Origin: Sporosarcina sp. NCCP-2222
GTDB taxonomy: Bacteria > Bacillota > Bacilli > Bacillales_A > Planococcaceae
Direction: 5' to 3'
Assembly: GCF_023168145.1 (NCBI RefSeq)
Contig: NZ_BQYK01000001.1
Span: 409,343-473,342, forward strand
DNA length: 64,000 bases
The translations under genes and the position numbers were made by a program. Positions 26,348 through 34,827 of the stretch are shown piece after piece. The notes beneath the pieces are model-generated. The model saw only the letters and a list, made by a program, of their open reading frames with translations. It did no database searches and was not told where the DNA came from. Within the stretch, counting starts at the first letter, position 1. Each line of letters begins with the position of its first letter.

Positions 26348-26454
26348 CGAGACAAGCTCCACTCTTTCTGGTTTGGATCGCCTTCATTGCTGCTTTGTTT
26401 ATTATTCTAATTCCGTTTCAGAAAGGTGAAACACCATTTTGAATAGCTGTTTCA

Positions 26455-27420
26455 TTACGCTAACAATGTAGCCAATACCGCTTTCTGTGCATGCAACCGA
26501 TTACCCGCTTGCTGGAATACATACGAGTTCGGCCCATCAATAACAGAGGCTGAAACTTCTTCCTCCCGATGCGCAGGCAGGCAATGAAGGAACATATAAT
26601 CGGATTTGGCGTGCGCTACAAGCTGATCGTTGATCTGGAATCCCGCAAAGTCTTGCAGCCGTTTCTCCGATTCACCCTCCTGCCCCATTGAAGTCCAGAC
26701 ATCTGTATAAATAGCATCTGCATCTTGAACAGCCATTACCGGATCTTGCATAGCAAGGACGCTCCCGCCATTATCCTCCGCCAGCTTTTTCGCTTTTTGC
26801 AATAAAAATTCGTTATATTCATAACCGGTGGGAGTGGCAACAGAGACGTTCATTCCCATATGAGCTGCAGCTATTACAAGGGAATGGGCTACATTATTCC
26901 CATCTCCCACGTACGCCAGTTTTAAGCCCTTTAAAGAACCCTTCACTTCTTTAATCGTCAATAGGTCTGCGAGAGCTTGGCAAGGATGAAAGAGATCTGT
27001 CAAACCGTTGATGACAGGAACGGATGTGTGCTGCGCCAGTTCTTTCACCATTTCATGAGAGTTCGCTCGAATCATGACCCCATCCAAATACTCAGAAAGC
27101 ACATGTCCGGTATCATAGATGGATTCTCCACGGCCAATTTGCAAATCTCTCGCGTTCATGAACATAGCATGCCCACCAAGCTGAATCATTCCAACTTCGA
27201 AAGAAATACGCGTACGTGTCGAATGCTTTTCAAAAATCATGCCCAGCGTCTTCCCCGCAAGCACTGGAGGCATAATCCCCTTCTGCATTTTCGATTTCAT
27301 ATCATGCGCTTTTTGCAATAAGTATGCAACCTCTTCACTGCTAAAATCTAACAGACTCAACAGGTCGCGCCCCTGCAAGTTCCCCTCTATATCAACGAAA
27401 TTCTCCTTATATTTCACCAT
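26455..27420 (-). CDS. argF: Ornithine carbamoyltransferase
   Basis: A 321-residue OTCase converting ornithine and carbamoyl phosphate to citrulline in arginine synthesis. The carbamoyl-phosphate site STRTR (67-71), the HPCQALAD segment and the ornithine loop FLHCLPA are intact. ATG 27420 lies seven bases after GGGAGA; the longer frame to 27462 would run into the promoter. It stands alone, away from other arg genes. Two ArgR/AhrC-type boxes surround its -35 region, so arginine repression is expected; a catabolic arcB role is less likely for that reason. Confidence 0.96.
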   Translation of the reverse strand: MVKYKENFVDIEGNLQGRDLLSLLDFSSEEVAYLLQKAHDMKSKMQKGIMPPVLAGKTLGMIFEKHSTRTRISFEVGMIQLGGHAMFMNARDLQIGRGESIYDTGHVLSEYLDGVMIRANSHEMVKELAQHTSVPVINGLTDLFHPCQALADLLTIKEVKGSLKGLKLAYVGDGNNVAHSLVIAAAHMGMNVSVATPTGYEYNEFLLQKAKKLAEDNGGSVLAMQDPVMAVQDADAIYTDVWTSMGQEGESEKRLQDFAGFQINDQLVAHAKSDYMFLHCLPAHREEEVSASVIDGPNSYVFQQAGNRLHAQKAVLATLLA

Positions 27421-27451
27421 GCCAATCTCTCCCTTCCAGTTTGTATACTCT

Positions 27452-27497
27452 AGTATAATCATGCATAAATATTAAGTCAAATGAATTTTTATTAATT
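27452..27497 (-). promoter_or_regulatory. argF promoter with two ARG boxes
   Basis: Minus strand: -35 TTGACT (27475-27480), 17 bases, -10 TATACT (27452-27457). Two ArgR/AhrC-like boxes abut: CATGCATAAATATTAAGT (27460-27477) in the spacer and AATGAATTTTTATTAATT (27480-27497), the second matching the consensus TGAATWWWWATTCA with one clear deviation. Confidence 0.75.
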
Positions 27498-27525
27498 AGT
27501 TAGCGGGTAACTGCCTTATTCAAAA

Positions 27526-27567
27526 AAACAAAAAAGAAATCCTACTCTAACTGAGCAAGATTTCTTT
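27526..27567 (-). terminator. Terminator of the M42 peptidase gene
   Basis: AAAGAAATC/GATTTCTTT stem (27533-27541, 27559-27567) followed on the minus strand by a T-rich tail. Confidence 0.8.
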
Positions 27568-27577
27568 TTCGTTTATT

Positions 27578-28666
27578 TTAATTAAATGTAATCTCGTTTA
27601 CCGTATCGCGATCTAATTTTTTGATGACCTCCACAATGAGTTTGACCGCATTTTCGTAGTCATCACGATGGAGCATCGCTGCATGAGAATGAATATATCT
27701 TGTTGCGACACAAATGGCAATGGACGGAACACCATTGTTGCTCACGTGGATGGAGCCTGCATCTGTGCCTCCTCCTGCCAACGCTTCAAATTGATAAGGG
27801 ATGCCGTGCTCTTCCGCTGTATCGACGAAAAGATCACGAAGTCCTTTATGGGACACCATCGATGCGTCAAACAGGAAAATTTGAGGACCGTCGCCCATTT
27901 TACCCATAGCTTCCTTGGAAGTTACACCCGGCGTATCACCTGCAACTCCTACATCCACTGCAATTCCGATATCCGGCTGGATTTTTGCAGCAGCCGTTTT
28001 TGCGCCTCGCAATCCGATTTCCTCTTGCACTGCGCCAACGCTAAAGAGAATATTCGGATGGTTTTCTTTCTTCAACGCTTTCATTACATCAATCGCAATG
28101 GCACATCCAATGCGGTTATCCCATGCTTTTGCCAGCAAGTACTTGTCGTTATTCATGACAGTGAATTCAAAATAAGGCACGACCATATCGCCAGGCAATA
28201 CGCCCCACTCAAGCGCTTCTTCCTTGGAGCTTGCTCCGATGTCGATGAACATATCTTTAATATCAACCGGTTTCTTCCGAGCTTCTGCTGATAGGATGTG
28301 AGGCGGCTTGGAGCCAATGACGCCTGTTACTGTGTCGCCCTTCCTTGTCACTACCGTCACCCGCTGCGCCAGCATCACCTGGGACCACCAGCCGCCTACT
28401 GTTTGGAAGGACAGAAATCCTTTATCATCGATTTTTGTCACCATGAAACCGACCTCATCCAGATGGCCGGCAAGCATGATGCGTGGGCCATCCGCAGCCC
28501 CTGTCTTTTTGGCTATCAAAGAACCAAGCCCGTCTTGTTCAATTTCATCCGCAAACGGCTCGATATACTTTTTCATCACTTCACGGGGTTCTCTTTCGTT
28601 CCCCGGAATGCCTTTCGCATCCGTGAGGTCTTTTAACATGGTTAGTGTTTCATCCATTTTCGGCAA
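27578..28666 (-). CDS. ysdC: M42-family glutamyl aminopeptidase/endoglucanase-like (YsdC)
   Basis: A 362-residue M42 metallopeptidase. Metal ligands are visible in [37 protein letters not shown] (catalytic glutamates) and the final H of [15 protein letters not shown]42 enzymes form dodecameric tetrahedral aminopeptidases that trim peptides in the cytoplasm. The start is TTG 28666 after AGGAGG, giving [19 protein letters not shown], nearly the YsdC N-terminus. It is monocistronic, with a consensus promoter at 28701-28729. Confidence 0.94.
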   Translation of the reverse strand: MPKMDETLTMLKDLTDAKGIPGNEREPREVMKKYIEPFADEIEQDGLGSLIAKKTGAADGPRIMLAGHLDEVGFMVTKIDDKGFLSFQTVGGWWSQVMLAQRVTVVTRKGDTVTGVIGSKPPHILSAEARKKPVDIKDMFIDIGASSKEEALEWGVLPGDMVVPYFEFTVMNNDKYLLAKAWDNRIGCAIAIDVMKALKKENHPNILFSVGAVQEEIGLRGAKTAAAKIQPDIGIAVDVGVAGDTPGVTSKEAMGKMGDGPQIFLFDASMVSHKGLRDLFVDTAEEHGIPYQFEALAGGGTDAGSIHVSNNGVPSIAICVATRYIHSHAAMLHRDDYENAVKLIVEVIKKLDRDTVNEITFN

Positions 28667-28700
28667 TTATTTCGCCCTCCTAAACAATTCGTATATGAGT

Positions 28701-28729
28701 AGTATAAGTCATGTTGTGACCGTTTTCAA
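28701..28729 (-). promoter_or_regulatory. Promoter of the M42 peptidase gene
   Basis: Minus strand: TTGAAA (28724-28729), 17 bases, TATACT (28701-28706). Confidence 0.7.
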
Positions 28730-28806
28730 AACTTTTCAGCAAAAATAATACCCAATGCTTTCTTTAAGTACTGTGCCCTATTTTCACCTTTTATTTCATA
28801 AATGAA

Positions 28807-28837
28807 CCCCCAATTGCAATCATCATACAATTGGGGG
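28807..28837 (-). terminator. Probable terminator of ddh
   Basis: Ten-pair stem CCCCCAATTG/CAATTGGGGG with an 11-base loop, 39 bases after the ddh stop. The downstream T run is poor (TTCATTTAT), so the call is tentative. Confidence 0.55.
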
Positions 28838-28875
28838 CTGCTCAAAAGTAAACTGCTTGTTGTTTACTGGTGATT

Positions 28876-29862
28876 TTATAAAAGTTCTTTTCTTAGTTCT
28901 GCCGGGCTCTTTGGTGATAATAAACCAGGCGCAACGTCGTAAACGGTTTTCGCGCCGCTATCTCCCGCCCGGTTCATTTTGTATGCAGCCCGGGCATAGG
29001 CTACTAGCACGCTCGACGTAAATTCAGGGTTGCTGTCTAGCGTCAATGAAAACTCCATCACTTGATTGCTCGCTTCGCCTGTTTTCCCGCTTCGGATTAC
29101 GAATCCGCCGTGCGGCATGGCAGCATGATCCTTTGCAAGCCCCTCTTCGCTTATGAAATGAACCGTCGTATCATAATCCGCGAAGTAGTCGGGCATAGTG
29201 ACGATGTCCCGCTCCACTCTCTCTGCATCTGCACCTTCCTGAAGGACGACAAAACATTCACGAGTATGCTTTTCACGTGTGGACAACTCCGGTTGCACGC
29301 CGCTACGAACGCGGTCCACTGCTTCTTCTACCGGAATCGTATATTGAACAGCTCCTTTAACTCCTTCGATTCTTCGAACAGCATCCGAATGTCCCTGGCT
29401 GAGGCCTTTCCCCCAAAATGTGTATGTTGCTCCTTCCGGCAAAATTGCTTCTCCAAACAAACGATTGATTGAAAATAATCCTGGATCCCAGCCGACGGAA
29501 ATGATCGCTGTCTTGCCATTTGGTTTAGCCGAAGCATTGACGCTTTCGAAATACTCAGGTATTTTCGCATGTGTATCGAAGCTGTCAACAGTATTAAAGG
29601 AAGCAGAAAGAACTGGCCCTTGTTCTGGCAGGTCGTTTTTGGAACCTCCACATAAAATCAAAACATCAATTTCTTCCTTATACTCCTCGATTGTAGCCAA
29701 TGGACGAACGGGAATAGCAGAATTTAATAACGAAACACTGTCAGGCTCTCTTCGCGTAAATACTGAAACGAGTTCCATGTCGCTGTTCTGCCCAATTGCG
29801 GATTCCACGCCTCTTCCTAAGTTACCGTATCCAACAATTCCGATTTTTATTTTGTCTTCCAT
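28876..29862 (-). CDS. ddh: meso-Diaminopimelate D-dehydrogenase
   Basis: A 328-residue NADP-dependent enzyme that makes meso-DAP from tetrahydrodipicolinate in one step, giving a lysine pathway that bypasses the acyl-DAP route. The Rossmann loop is GIVGYGNLGRGVE; CGGSKNDLPEQGP, SVGWDPGLFSINRL and the substrate-binding segments FWGKGLSQGHSDAVRRI and HGGFVI are characteristic. ATG 29862 (after AAGGGA) is chosen over the ATG at 29874, which lacks a ribosome site. This enzyme is known from Lysinibacillus and related bacilli and not from B. subtilis 168. It is divergent from an MFS gene. Confidence 0.95.
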   Translation of the reverse strand: MEDKIKIGIVGYGNLGRGVESAIGQNSDMELVSVFTRREPDSVSLLNSAIPVRPLATIEEYKEEIDVLILCGGSKNDLPEQGPVLSASFNTVDSFDTHAKIPEYFESVNASAKPNGKTAIISVGWDPGLFSINRLFGEAILPEGATYTFWGKGLSQGHSDAVRRIEGVKGAVQYTIPVEEAVDRVRSGVQPELSTREKHTRECFVVLQEGADAERVERDIVTMPDYFADYDTTVHFISEEGLAKDHAAMPHGGFVIRSGKTGEASNQVMEFSLTLDSNPEFTSSVLVAYARAAYKMNRAGDSGAKTVYDVAPGLLSPKSPAELRKELL

Positions 29863-30023
29863 AGCTGGCACCATCCCTTAACCGATTTTTTATTCTACCA
29901 TTCTACCGTTATCACATTACTTTTACCATTCATTTTTTTCGTTCACAAACTATCCTTTTCCACTCCTCCCTCAAAAATGGTACAGTAGAAAGGACTACGA
30001 AGTTTTGAAATGAGGCCCGTATT

Positions 30024-31172
30024 ATGCGTTTCTTTGTGTACCTAATTGTGTTCTTTTCTTTTTTTGATTTGTTTTCCCAATTGCCGATTATGAGTCCATT
30101 TGCCCTATCGCTAGGAGCTTCCTCATTTTTGACCGGGCTGGCCGTCGGAATTTATTCATTCTCCAACACGATTGGCAATGTCATCTCAGGGTTTATGACC
30201 GATCGGAAGGGGCCTTTCCTCGTCTTGTTGACCGGCTTATTCGCTTCAAGCGTTTCCTTATATCTTTATATGTTCGTGGTTGGCCCGTATTCCTTGCTTG
30301 GCATTCGCTTTCTCCATGGTTTTATGGAAGGATTGATTGTACCTGCCGCTTTTACTTTCCTTGCAAATCGTGCAAAAGAATCGAAAAGAGGCCGTAGCGT
30401 CGCCATATCCGGAGTATTTGTCGGCATGGCGGCAATTATAGGACCAGCTTACAGCGGCATCGTTGCTTCCAAAACATCCGCTGCTTCTATCATGGTGATC
30501 AACGGAGTCATCATGCTGATTCTCGCGATTCTCGCTATTTTCTTCCTGCGCAATTTTTCTTTTGAACGGAAAGGAAAATCCACTACCGGCCAGCATTTCA
30601 AAGTACGCGAGTTGTTCCGTCATCCAGGCATGCAACGTGCGTTTGCAGGTGCCTTTTTCCTCATGTTTTCACAAGGAGTCCTGGCGTTGATTCTGCCCTT
30701 GAAAGTGGAAGCACTCGGATTTGATACGAAGATGACAGGAATGCTTCTTAGTACCTTTGGCGTCGTTGCCATTTTGATCTTTTTATTGCCAATCAACCGT
30801 ATCTTCGACCGCGTGCGTCCAATGGTCACTTTGTCTTTTGGCATTTCCATCATGGGAGTGAGCATGCTGTTTTTGAGTCAAATGGATGATTTGGTTTATT
30901 TATTTGGGGCACTTGCCATTTACGGAATTGGATTCGCATTTTTATTTCCATCAATTAACTCGTTGCTCATCGACTCTTCATCACCAGAGTATCGAGGAAA
31001 AGCGTACGGCTATTTCTATGCATTCTTCTCCATCGGGGTTGTGGCTGGCTCCAGTGTAATCGGCTATTTAGATCTAACGTATAACGGAGGATTTATGGTA
31101 ACGGGATTCGTTCTGATTGGCATCGCCCTCTATACCATTCTCGGCATGAGAAAAAAGAAAAGATATGCATAA
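30024..31172 (+). CDS. MFS transporter
   Basis: A 382-residue major facilitator with about 12 hydrophobic helices in two halves. Motif A between helices 2 and 3 reads GFMTDRKGPFLV, and the drug-efflux-like segment FLHGFMEGLIVPAAFTFLANRAKESKRGR follows. The substrate cannot be inferred; the layout suggests proton-coupled efflux. ATG 30024 lies eight bases after GAGG. It diverges from ddh with about 160 bases between, so a role in exporting a lysine-pathway product is conceivable but unsupported. It ends at a terminator shared with the convergent recQ. Confidence 0.85.
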   Translation: MRFFVYLIVFFSFFDLFSQLPIMSPFALSLGASSFLTGLAVGIYSFSNTIGNVISGFMTDRKGPFLVLLTGLFASSVSLYLYMFVVGPYSLLGIRFLHGFMEGLIVPAAFTFLANRAKESKRGRSVAISGVFVGMAAIIGPAYSGIVASKTSAASIMVINGVIMLILAILAIFFLRNFSFERKGKSTTGQHFKVRELFRHPGMQRAFAGAFFLMFSQGVLALILPLKVEALGFDTKMTGMLLSTFGVVAILIFLLPINRIFDRVRPMVTLSFGISIMGVSMLFLSQMDDLVYLFGALAIYGIGFAFLFPSINSLLIDSSSPEYRGKAYGYFYAFFSIGVVAGSSVIGYLDLTYNGGFMVTGFVLIGIALYTILGMRKKKRYA

Positions 31173-31173
31173 G

Positions 31174-31217
31174 AAAAACCAGGCAGACAATCCACGCGGA
31201 TCGCTTGCCTGGTTTTC
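31174..31217. terminator. Bidirectional terminator
   Basis: AACCAGGCA/TGCCTGGTT stem (31177-31214) with T-rich and A-rich flanks, between the convergent MFS and recQ genes. Confidence 0.85.
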
Positions 31218-33008
31218 CTAATTGGTAACTGCTTCCGATTGGAAGGTGATGATTTCCTGAATAAACGCTTCCCCATACCTCTCCATTTTGGCTGTCCCTA
31301 CCCCATTCACTTCCAGGAACTCCTCTTCAGACGTCGGCATTTTTGCAGCCATATCACGCAATGACTTGTCCGAAAAGACAACAAATGGCGGTACGCCCGC
31401 TTCTTGCGCCAATTGCATCCGCAAGGCGCGCAATTGATTGAAGAGCGGATCTTCTTTCGTAATTTGTTTTGATTTAACGGTACCTTTCCGAAAGACCTTT
31501 ATTTTCCCGGTCAAAACATCTTTCCCTAGTTCCGTTACATAAATGATTGGAAACTGTCCATTCTCCACGCCAAGATAGTTTTCTGAGATAATGAACTCGA
31601 TAAAATCCGAGACATCTTTTGAGTTCCGTTCTTTCATTAAGCCATATGTGGATAGCGTATGAAAATTAAATTCGAGCACTTTTTTATTGCGTGAGCCAGT
31701 CAGCACTTGTGCAATTAATGTCTTTCCAAAGCGCTGCCCCATCCGTATTACACAGGAAAGCACTTTCTGAACATCTACCGTTACATCAAAACTTTCTCTT
31801 GTATCCGTGCAATTCGCACATCGTTTGCAGTCTGCCACTTCTGTTTCCCCGAAATAGGAAATGATGAATTTTTGCAGGCACGATTCGGTATGGCAGTAGT
31901 CCACCATGGATTGGAGCTTTTCCAGTTCCGCTGGAATCCGGTTCATATCCTGGGATTGATCAATCAAGAATCGCTGCGTCAGCACATCCTGGGAAGAAAA
32001 GAGCAGCGTACATTCGCTGTCCAAACCGTCCCGCCCGGCACGTCCCGCCTCCTGATAATAACTTTCCATGTTCTTCGGCATTTGATAATGGATGACGTAT
32101 CGGATATTGGACTTATCGATTCCCATTCCAAACGCATTCGTCGCTACCATGACAGCAGCTTCATCCATTAGGAACCTGTCCTGCTCCTTTTGTCGTTCGA
32201 CATCCGATAGTCCTGCATGATATTTCGCGACCTGGCATCCCATCTTCGTTAATGTAGCGTGCAATTGGTCGACTGCTTTTCTAGTCGCGGCGTAAATGAT
32301 GCCGGCTTCCCCGCTGTTCTTTCGGACATGGTCTTTCACATACGCTTCCCGGTCTTGGCCTTTAATGACGGAGAATGTCAAATTGCTCCGCTCAAAACCG
32401 GTCATCACCGTATTACTATCGCCGATTTCTAGTTGTTTGCAGATATCCTCCCGAACGGCTGGAGTAGCGGTTGCTGTCAACGCCAAAATGACAGGTTTCC
32501 TGTCGAAAAACGGAATGATCCGGTTAATCATCCGATAACTCGGACGGAAATCATGGCCCCACTGGGAAATACAATGCGCTTCATCGATTGCAATCATGGA
32601 AATAGCCATTTTACCGATTTGCTCTATAAATGAAGGAGAATCAAAACGTTCCGGTGCAATATAAAGCAATTTATATTTGCCTTCCAATGCGTTTTCCATC
32701 GTCCCGAAATATTCTTCTGATGACAGCGTGCTATTTATTAAGGCAGCAGGGATACCTAGCTGATGCAACGCATCCACTTGGTCCTTCATCAGTGAGATGA
32801 GTGGAGAAATAACAAGGACCGTCCCTTCCATCACGAGGGCAGGCACTTGATAACAGATGGATTTACCGCCCCCTGTCGGCATAACGCAAAGTGTATCTTC
32901 GCCATCAAGGACTTGGCGGATCACCTGCTCTTGTCCTGTCCGGAATGACGAATAGCCGAAGTATGTTGTTAAAATGGATAACGCACGTTCGATCAGAACC
33001 ACCTCCAA
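31218..33008 (-). CDS. recQ: ATP-dependent DNA helicase RecQ
   Basis: A RecQ of about 590 residues. Helicase motifs: RTGQEQVI, Walker [31 protein letters not shown], and the motif VI region [11 protein letters not shown] four-cysteine RQC zinc site ([11 protein letters not shown]...CKRCANC), a winged helix and a C-terminal HRDC domain ([22 protein letters not shown]) follow. It unwinds 3'-5' in recombination and fork repair. The start is unclear: a strong GGAGG overlaps the first codons, so translation probably begins at GTG 33002 or the rare CTG 32996 (LIERALSIL) rather than TTG 33008. Confidence 0.95.
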   Translation of the reverse strand: MEVVLIERALSILTTYFGYSSFRTGQEQVIRQVLDGEDTLCVMPTGGGKSICYQVPALVMEGTVLVISPLISLMKDQVDALHQLGIPAALINSTLSSEEYFGTMENALEGKYKLLYIAPERFDSPSFIEQIGKMAISMIAIDEAHCISQWGHDFRPSYRMINRIIPFFDRKPVILALTATATPAVREDICKQLEIGDSNTVMTGFERSNLTFSVIKGQDREAYVKDHVRKNSGEAGIIYAATRKAVDQLHATLTKMGCQVAKYHAGLSDVERQKEQDRFLMDEAAVMVATNAFGMGIDKSNIRYVIHYQMPKNMESYYQEAGRAGRDGLDSECTLLFSSQDVLTQRFLIDQSQDMNRIPAELEKLQSMVDYCHTESCLQKFIISYFGETEVADCKRCANCTDTRESFDVTVDVQKVLSCVIRMGQRFGKTLIAQVLTGSRNKKVLEFNFHTLSTYGLMKERNSKDVSDFIEFIISENYLGVENGQFPIIYVTELGKDVLTGKIKVFRKGTVKSKQITKEDPLFNQLRALRMQLAQEAGVPPFVVFSDKSLRDMAAKMPTSEEEFLEVNGVGTAKMERYGEAFIQEIITFQSEAVTN

Positions 33009-33031
33009 TTGGATTACGAGAAAAAAGCACC

Positions 33032-33399
33032 AGTTCAGGCGCTTCTTAACAAGTCATTATTAATTTCACCATACTCAATCGTCAAATCCGCCGCTTGGTT
33101 TACAACATTCAAGTCACCTTACTCCGACTAGCTAACCAAACGGTCTATTTTCTCTTCCGAAAGTCTAGTAAATAACAAAGTGCCCCGTGTTTGTTTCTTT
33201 TATGCTTATTTACCTTCAATCACTTTATCATTCTGTTACTCACAGCATACCAGAAGTTTCAAGTGTAATAAAATAAAACATCCGTTTTTAAGGAATTTGA
33301 GTTTCGGGCGACTTGAAGAACCAACCAGGCTGAGATGCTTTGAAATGTGCTATCTTTAACCTGACTTGTTATCTCTAAAAATTTTTCAAATAGAAAAGA
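33032..33399. other. Intergenic region without a gene (recQ/merR)
   Basis: An AT-rich stretch between recQ and the MerR gene. I see no frame with a ribosome site, no strong hairpin and no repeat. The recQ promoter must lie here. Confidence 0.6.
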
Positions 33400-33430
33400 T
33401 TGACTCTATACCATAGTAGAAGGTTCATAA
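33400..33430 (+). promoter_or_regulatory. MerR-type promoter with 19-base spacer
   Basis: TTGACT (33400-33405) and TCATAA (33425-33430) are 19 bases apart, the long spacing typical of MerR-controlled promoters. The spacer CTATACCATAGTAG is an imperfect dyad. It lies about 20 bases before the MerR start, implying autoregulation. Confidence 0.7.
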
Positions 33431-33450
33431 TGACAGTTGGAGGGCAGAAG

Positions 33451-33885
33451 ATGAGTAAAATGACAATTAGTGAATTGGCAAAACAAACAAACGTGAATAT
33501 CACGACTATTAGATATTACGAAAAAAGAGGATTGATTGCTCCCACTTTGAGGACTGACTCAGGCTATCGTGTTTTTTCAGAAGAAAGTATTATCGACATT
33601 GCCATGATTAAGTATGCTCAGTCCTTAGGGTTTACTTTGGAGGAAATTAAAAAGATTTTACGGATATTTACTACGAAGGAGCATTTCCCCACTGAGGATA
33701 TGCATCAGCAGGCAATAACCAAATTAGAAGAAATTAACAAACAGTTGATTACACTAAACAATCTTAAATCACTCTTAGAAAATGTGGTTCATTTTGCAGA
33801 CTCACAATTGCCCCTTCCAAAAGAAATGTGTCCACTAATGCAAAGTTTAGCAGAAAGGAGAGATAATTATGGCGAAACGAATTGA
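33451..33885 (+). CDS. MerR-family transcriptional regulator
   Basis: A 144-residue MerR protein: winged helix-turn-helix (MTISELAKQTNVNITTIRYYEKRGLIAPTLRTDSGYRVF), a long dimerisation coil (HQQAITKLEEINKQLITLNNLKSLLENVV), and an effector tail with a single cysteine in EMCPLMQSL. The three cysteines of mercury-type MerR are absent, so the signal is not predictable; a thiol-reactive compound or a metal bound across the dimer are options. ATG 33451 follows GGAGGG. It overlaps the next gene by 17 bases and has its own 19-base-spacer promoter. The region is more AT-rich than its neighbours. Confidence 0.88.
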   Translation: MSKMTISELAKQTNVNITTIRYYEKRGLIAPTLRTDSGYRVFSEESIIDIAMIKYAQSLGFTLEEIKKILRIFTTKEHFPTEDMHQQAITKLEEINKQLITLNNLKSLLENVVHFADSQLPLPKEMCPLMQSLAERRDNYGETN

Positions 33886-34123
33886 AATATTTACCGCTGA
33901 TACACACCTATGCCACGAGCTTACGAAACAAGTGAATGCAGTTGTATGCAATAAATGCGAAGTTGTCCTTTATCCACTAAATTCGGCGGACTTAAACACT
34001 GTAGCAAAAGAAAAGGCAATGGACTATGCAATTCAGGCAGTCCCTTCGATTGTAGTCGATGGTAAGCTTGAGAATTTGATGCGGATAAAAAAGCAACTAA
34101 AAACTATGAACAAATCCAGATGA
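33869..34123 (+). CDS. Thioredoxin-like small protein coupled to MerR
   Basis: An 84-residue protein resembling short thioredoxin-fold proteins found beside MerR regulators: IEIFTA at the first strand, then a helix, a CNKC pair (Cys27, Cys30), and AIQAVPSIVVDGKL holding the cis-proline and following strand. The usual first-motif cysteine pair after FTA is reduced to THLC (Cys15 only), and the cysteine-rich tail seen in some relatives is missing. A redox or metal-handling role is inferred from fold and context. AGGAGAG precedes ATG 33869 inside the MerR gene, so translation is coupled. No transporter or reductase follows. Confidence 0.6.
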   Translation: MAKRIEIFTADTHLCHELTKQVNAVVCNKCEVVLYPLNSADLNTVAKEKAMDYAIQAVPSIVVDGKLENLMRIKKQLKTMNKSR

Positions 34124-34223
34124 GTAATAAGAAAGTAATATCCTATGCTCCCAGCTACGTGACGTATTTTAAAAGATTTAACACAATTCGGAGTTGGGAA
34201 CGGCATAGTATAATATAAAATAC

Positions 34224-34255
34224 AAAAAAGCCATACTCAAAATAGAGTACGGCTT
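34224..34255 (-). terminator. Terminator downstream of tRNA-Ser
   Basis: AAGCCATACTC/GAGTACGGCTT stem with six T on the minus-strand side, about 70 bases after the tRNA 3' end. In the plus direction the tail lacks T, so it belongs to the tRNA. Confidence 0.8.
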
Positions 34256-34322
34256 CAAAATTGATTGGGTTATTTTAGTCAAAATGTTTATGCTTCCTGT
34301 ATGCCAAAAAAGCTTATATGTA

Positions 34323-34413
34323 TGGCGGAGACGAGAGGATTTGAACCCCCGCGACGCGTGAACGCCCTAGCTGATTTCGAGTCAGCCCCCTTCAGCCTCT
34401 TGGGTACGTCTCC
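34323..34413 (-). tRNA. tRNA-Ser (anticodon CGA)
   Basis: A 91-base class II tRNA. Acceptor arm GGAGACG/CGTCTCC, discriminator G and an encoded CCA; anticodon stem GCTGA/TCAGC enclosing CTCGAAA, anticodon CGA (reads UCG); a long variable arm; and T-loop GGTTCAAATCC. An open frame on the plus strand across it is only its antisense translation. Confidence 0.97.
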
Positions 34414-34473
34414 ATTTATGACATTAGTTATTGTACTAAAAAGAAGTGCTTGTGTAAAGATTTTTACGCATAA

Positions 34474-34497
34474 TAAAAGGGGGATGTGACATCCCCC
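34474..34497 (-). terminator. Hairpin terminator upstream of tRNA-Ser
   Basis: GGGGGATGT/ACATCCCCC (34479-34497) followed on the minus strand by TTTTATTATG. It ends whatever transcript crosses 34500-34765, where only a broken frame is visible. Confidence 0.7.
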
Positions 34498-34584
34498 GAC
34501 TATGCATAAGAAACCGTATGGTAAAATGACAGCGATAACGTTTTGTTTTTAGATGCATTTCTCTCCTTCATATCATGCTTACAA

Positions 34585-34790
34585 TTAACCATACCATTTA
34601 ATTATTAAAATTACTCCTTCCACCTTACTCCCATCCGATATTCGTCCTAACACATCGCGCAGCCACTTAGTTATCCCGTTTTTGGATCGACAGGAAGACC
34701 ATTATCATCTGTCTGAAAGATATTCTCGAAGTCAAAAGTAACGATTCGAAATGCATTCCAATATAAAAAGACAGGTCCAGGAGAATAAAT
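34585..34790 (-). pseudogene. Decayed or frameshifted small gene
   Basis: Two consecutive open frames on the minus strand look protein-like. The first reads RIVTFDFENIFQTDDNGLPV then DPK and stops at 34671; the second, in the next frame, reads GITKWLRDVLGRISDGSKVE then GVILIIKWYG and stops at 34585. One extra base in the five-A run of the coding strand (34679-34683) would join them as DPKNGITKWLRD. No start codon or ribosome site exists upstream: the frame opens only after a stop at 34791 and runs through the pssA terminator. I do not recognise the family. It may be a 5'-truncated pseudogene, or chance. Confidence 0.35.
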
Positions 34791-34808
34791 TCATTTCCCG
34801 GCCTGCCA
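34766..34808 (-). terminator. Terminator of pssA
   Basis: Minus strand: GGCAGG..CCGGGA pairs with TCCTGG..CCTGTC, then TTTTTAT, 20 bases after the pssA stop. Confidence 0.75.
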
Positions 34809-34827
34809 CATTGTATTGAACTAACAA

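Noticed and set aside
26348-26454. Hydrophobic stretch LFLVWIAFIAALFIILIPF after the 69-residue membrane gene
   Set aside because: The frame has no start codon between its upstream stop and the hydrophobic part, so I cannot support a gene; it may be a remnant.
34265-34489. Plus-strand open frame of 74 codons (contains MAETRGFEPPRRVNALADF)
   Set aside because: It is the antisense translation of tRNA-Ser, a well-known false protein; no ribosome site.
34510-34536. Short minus-strand frame after AAGGAG (MHLKTKRYRCHF)
   Set aside because: It would read straight through a strong terminator hairpin and has only four bases between ribosome site and ATG.
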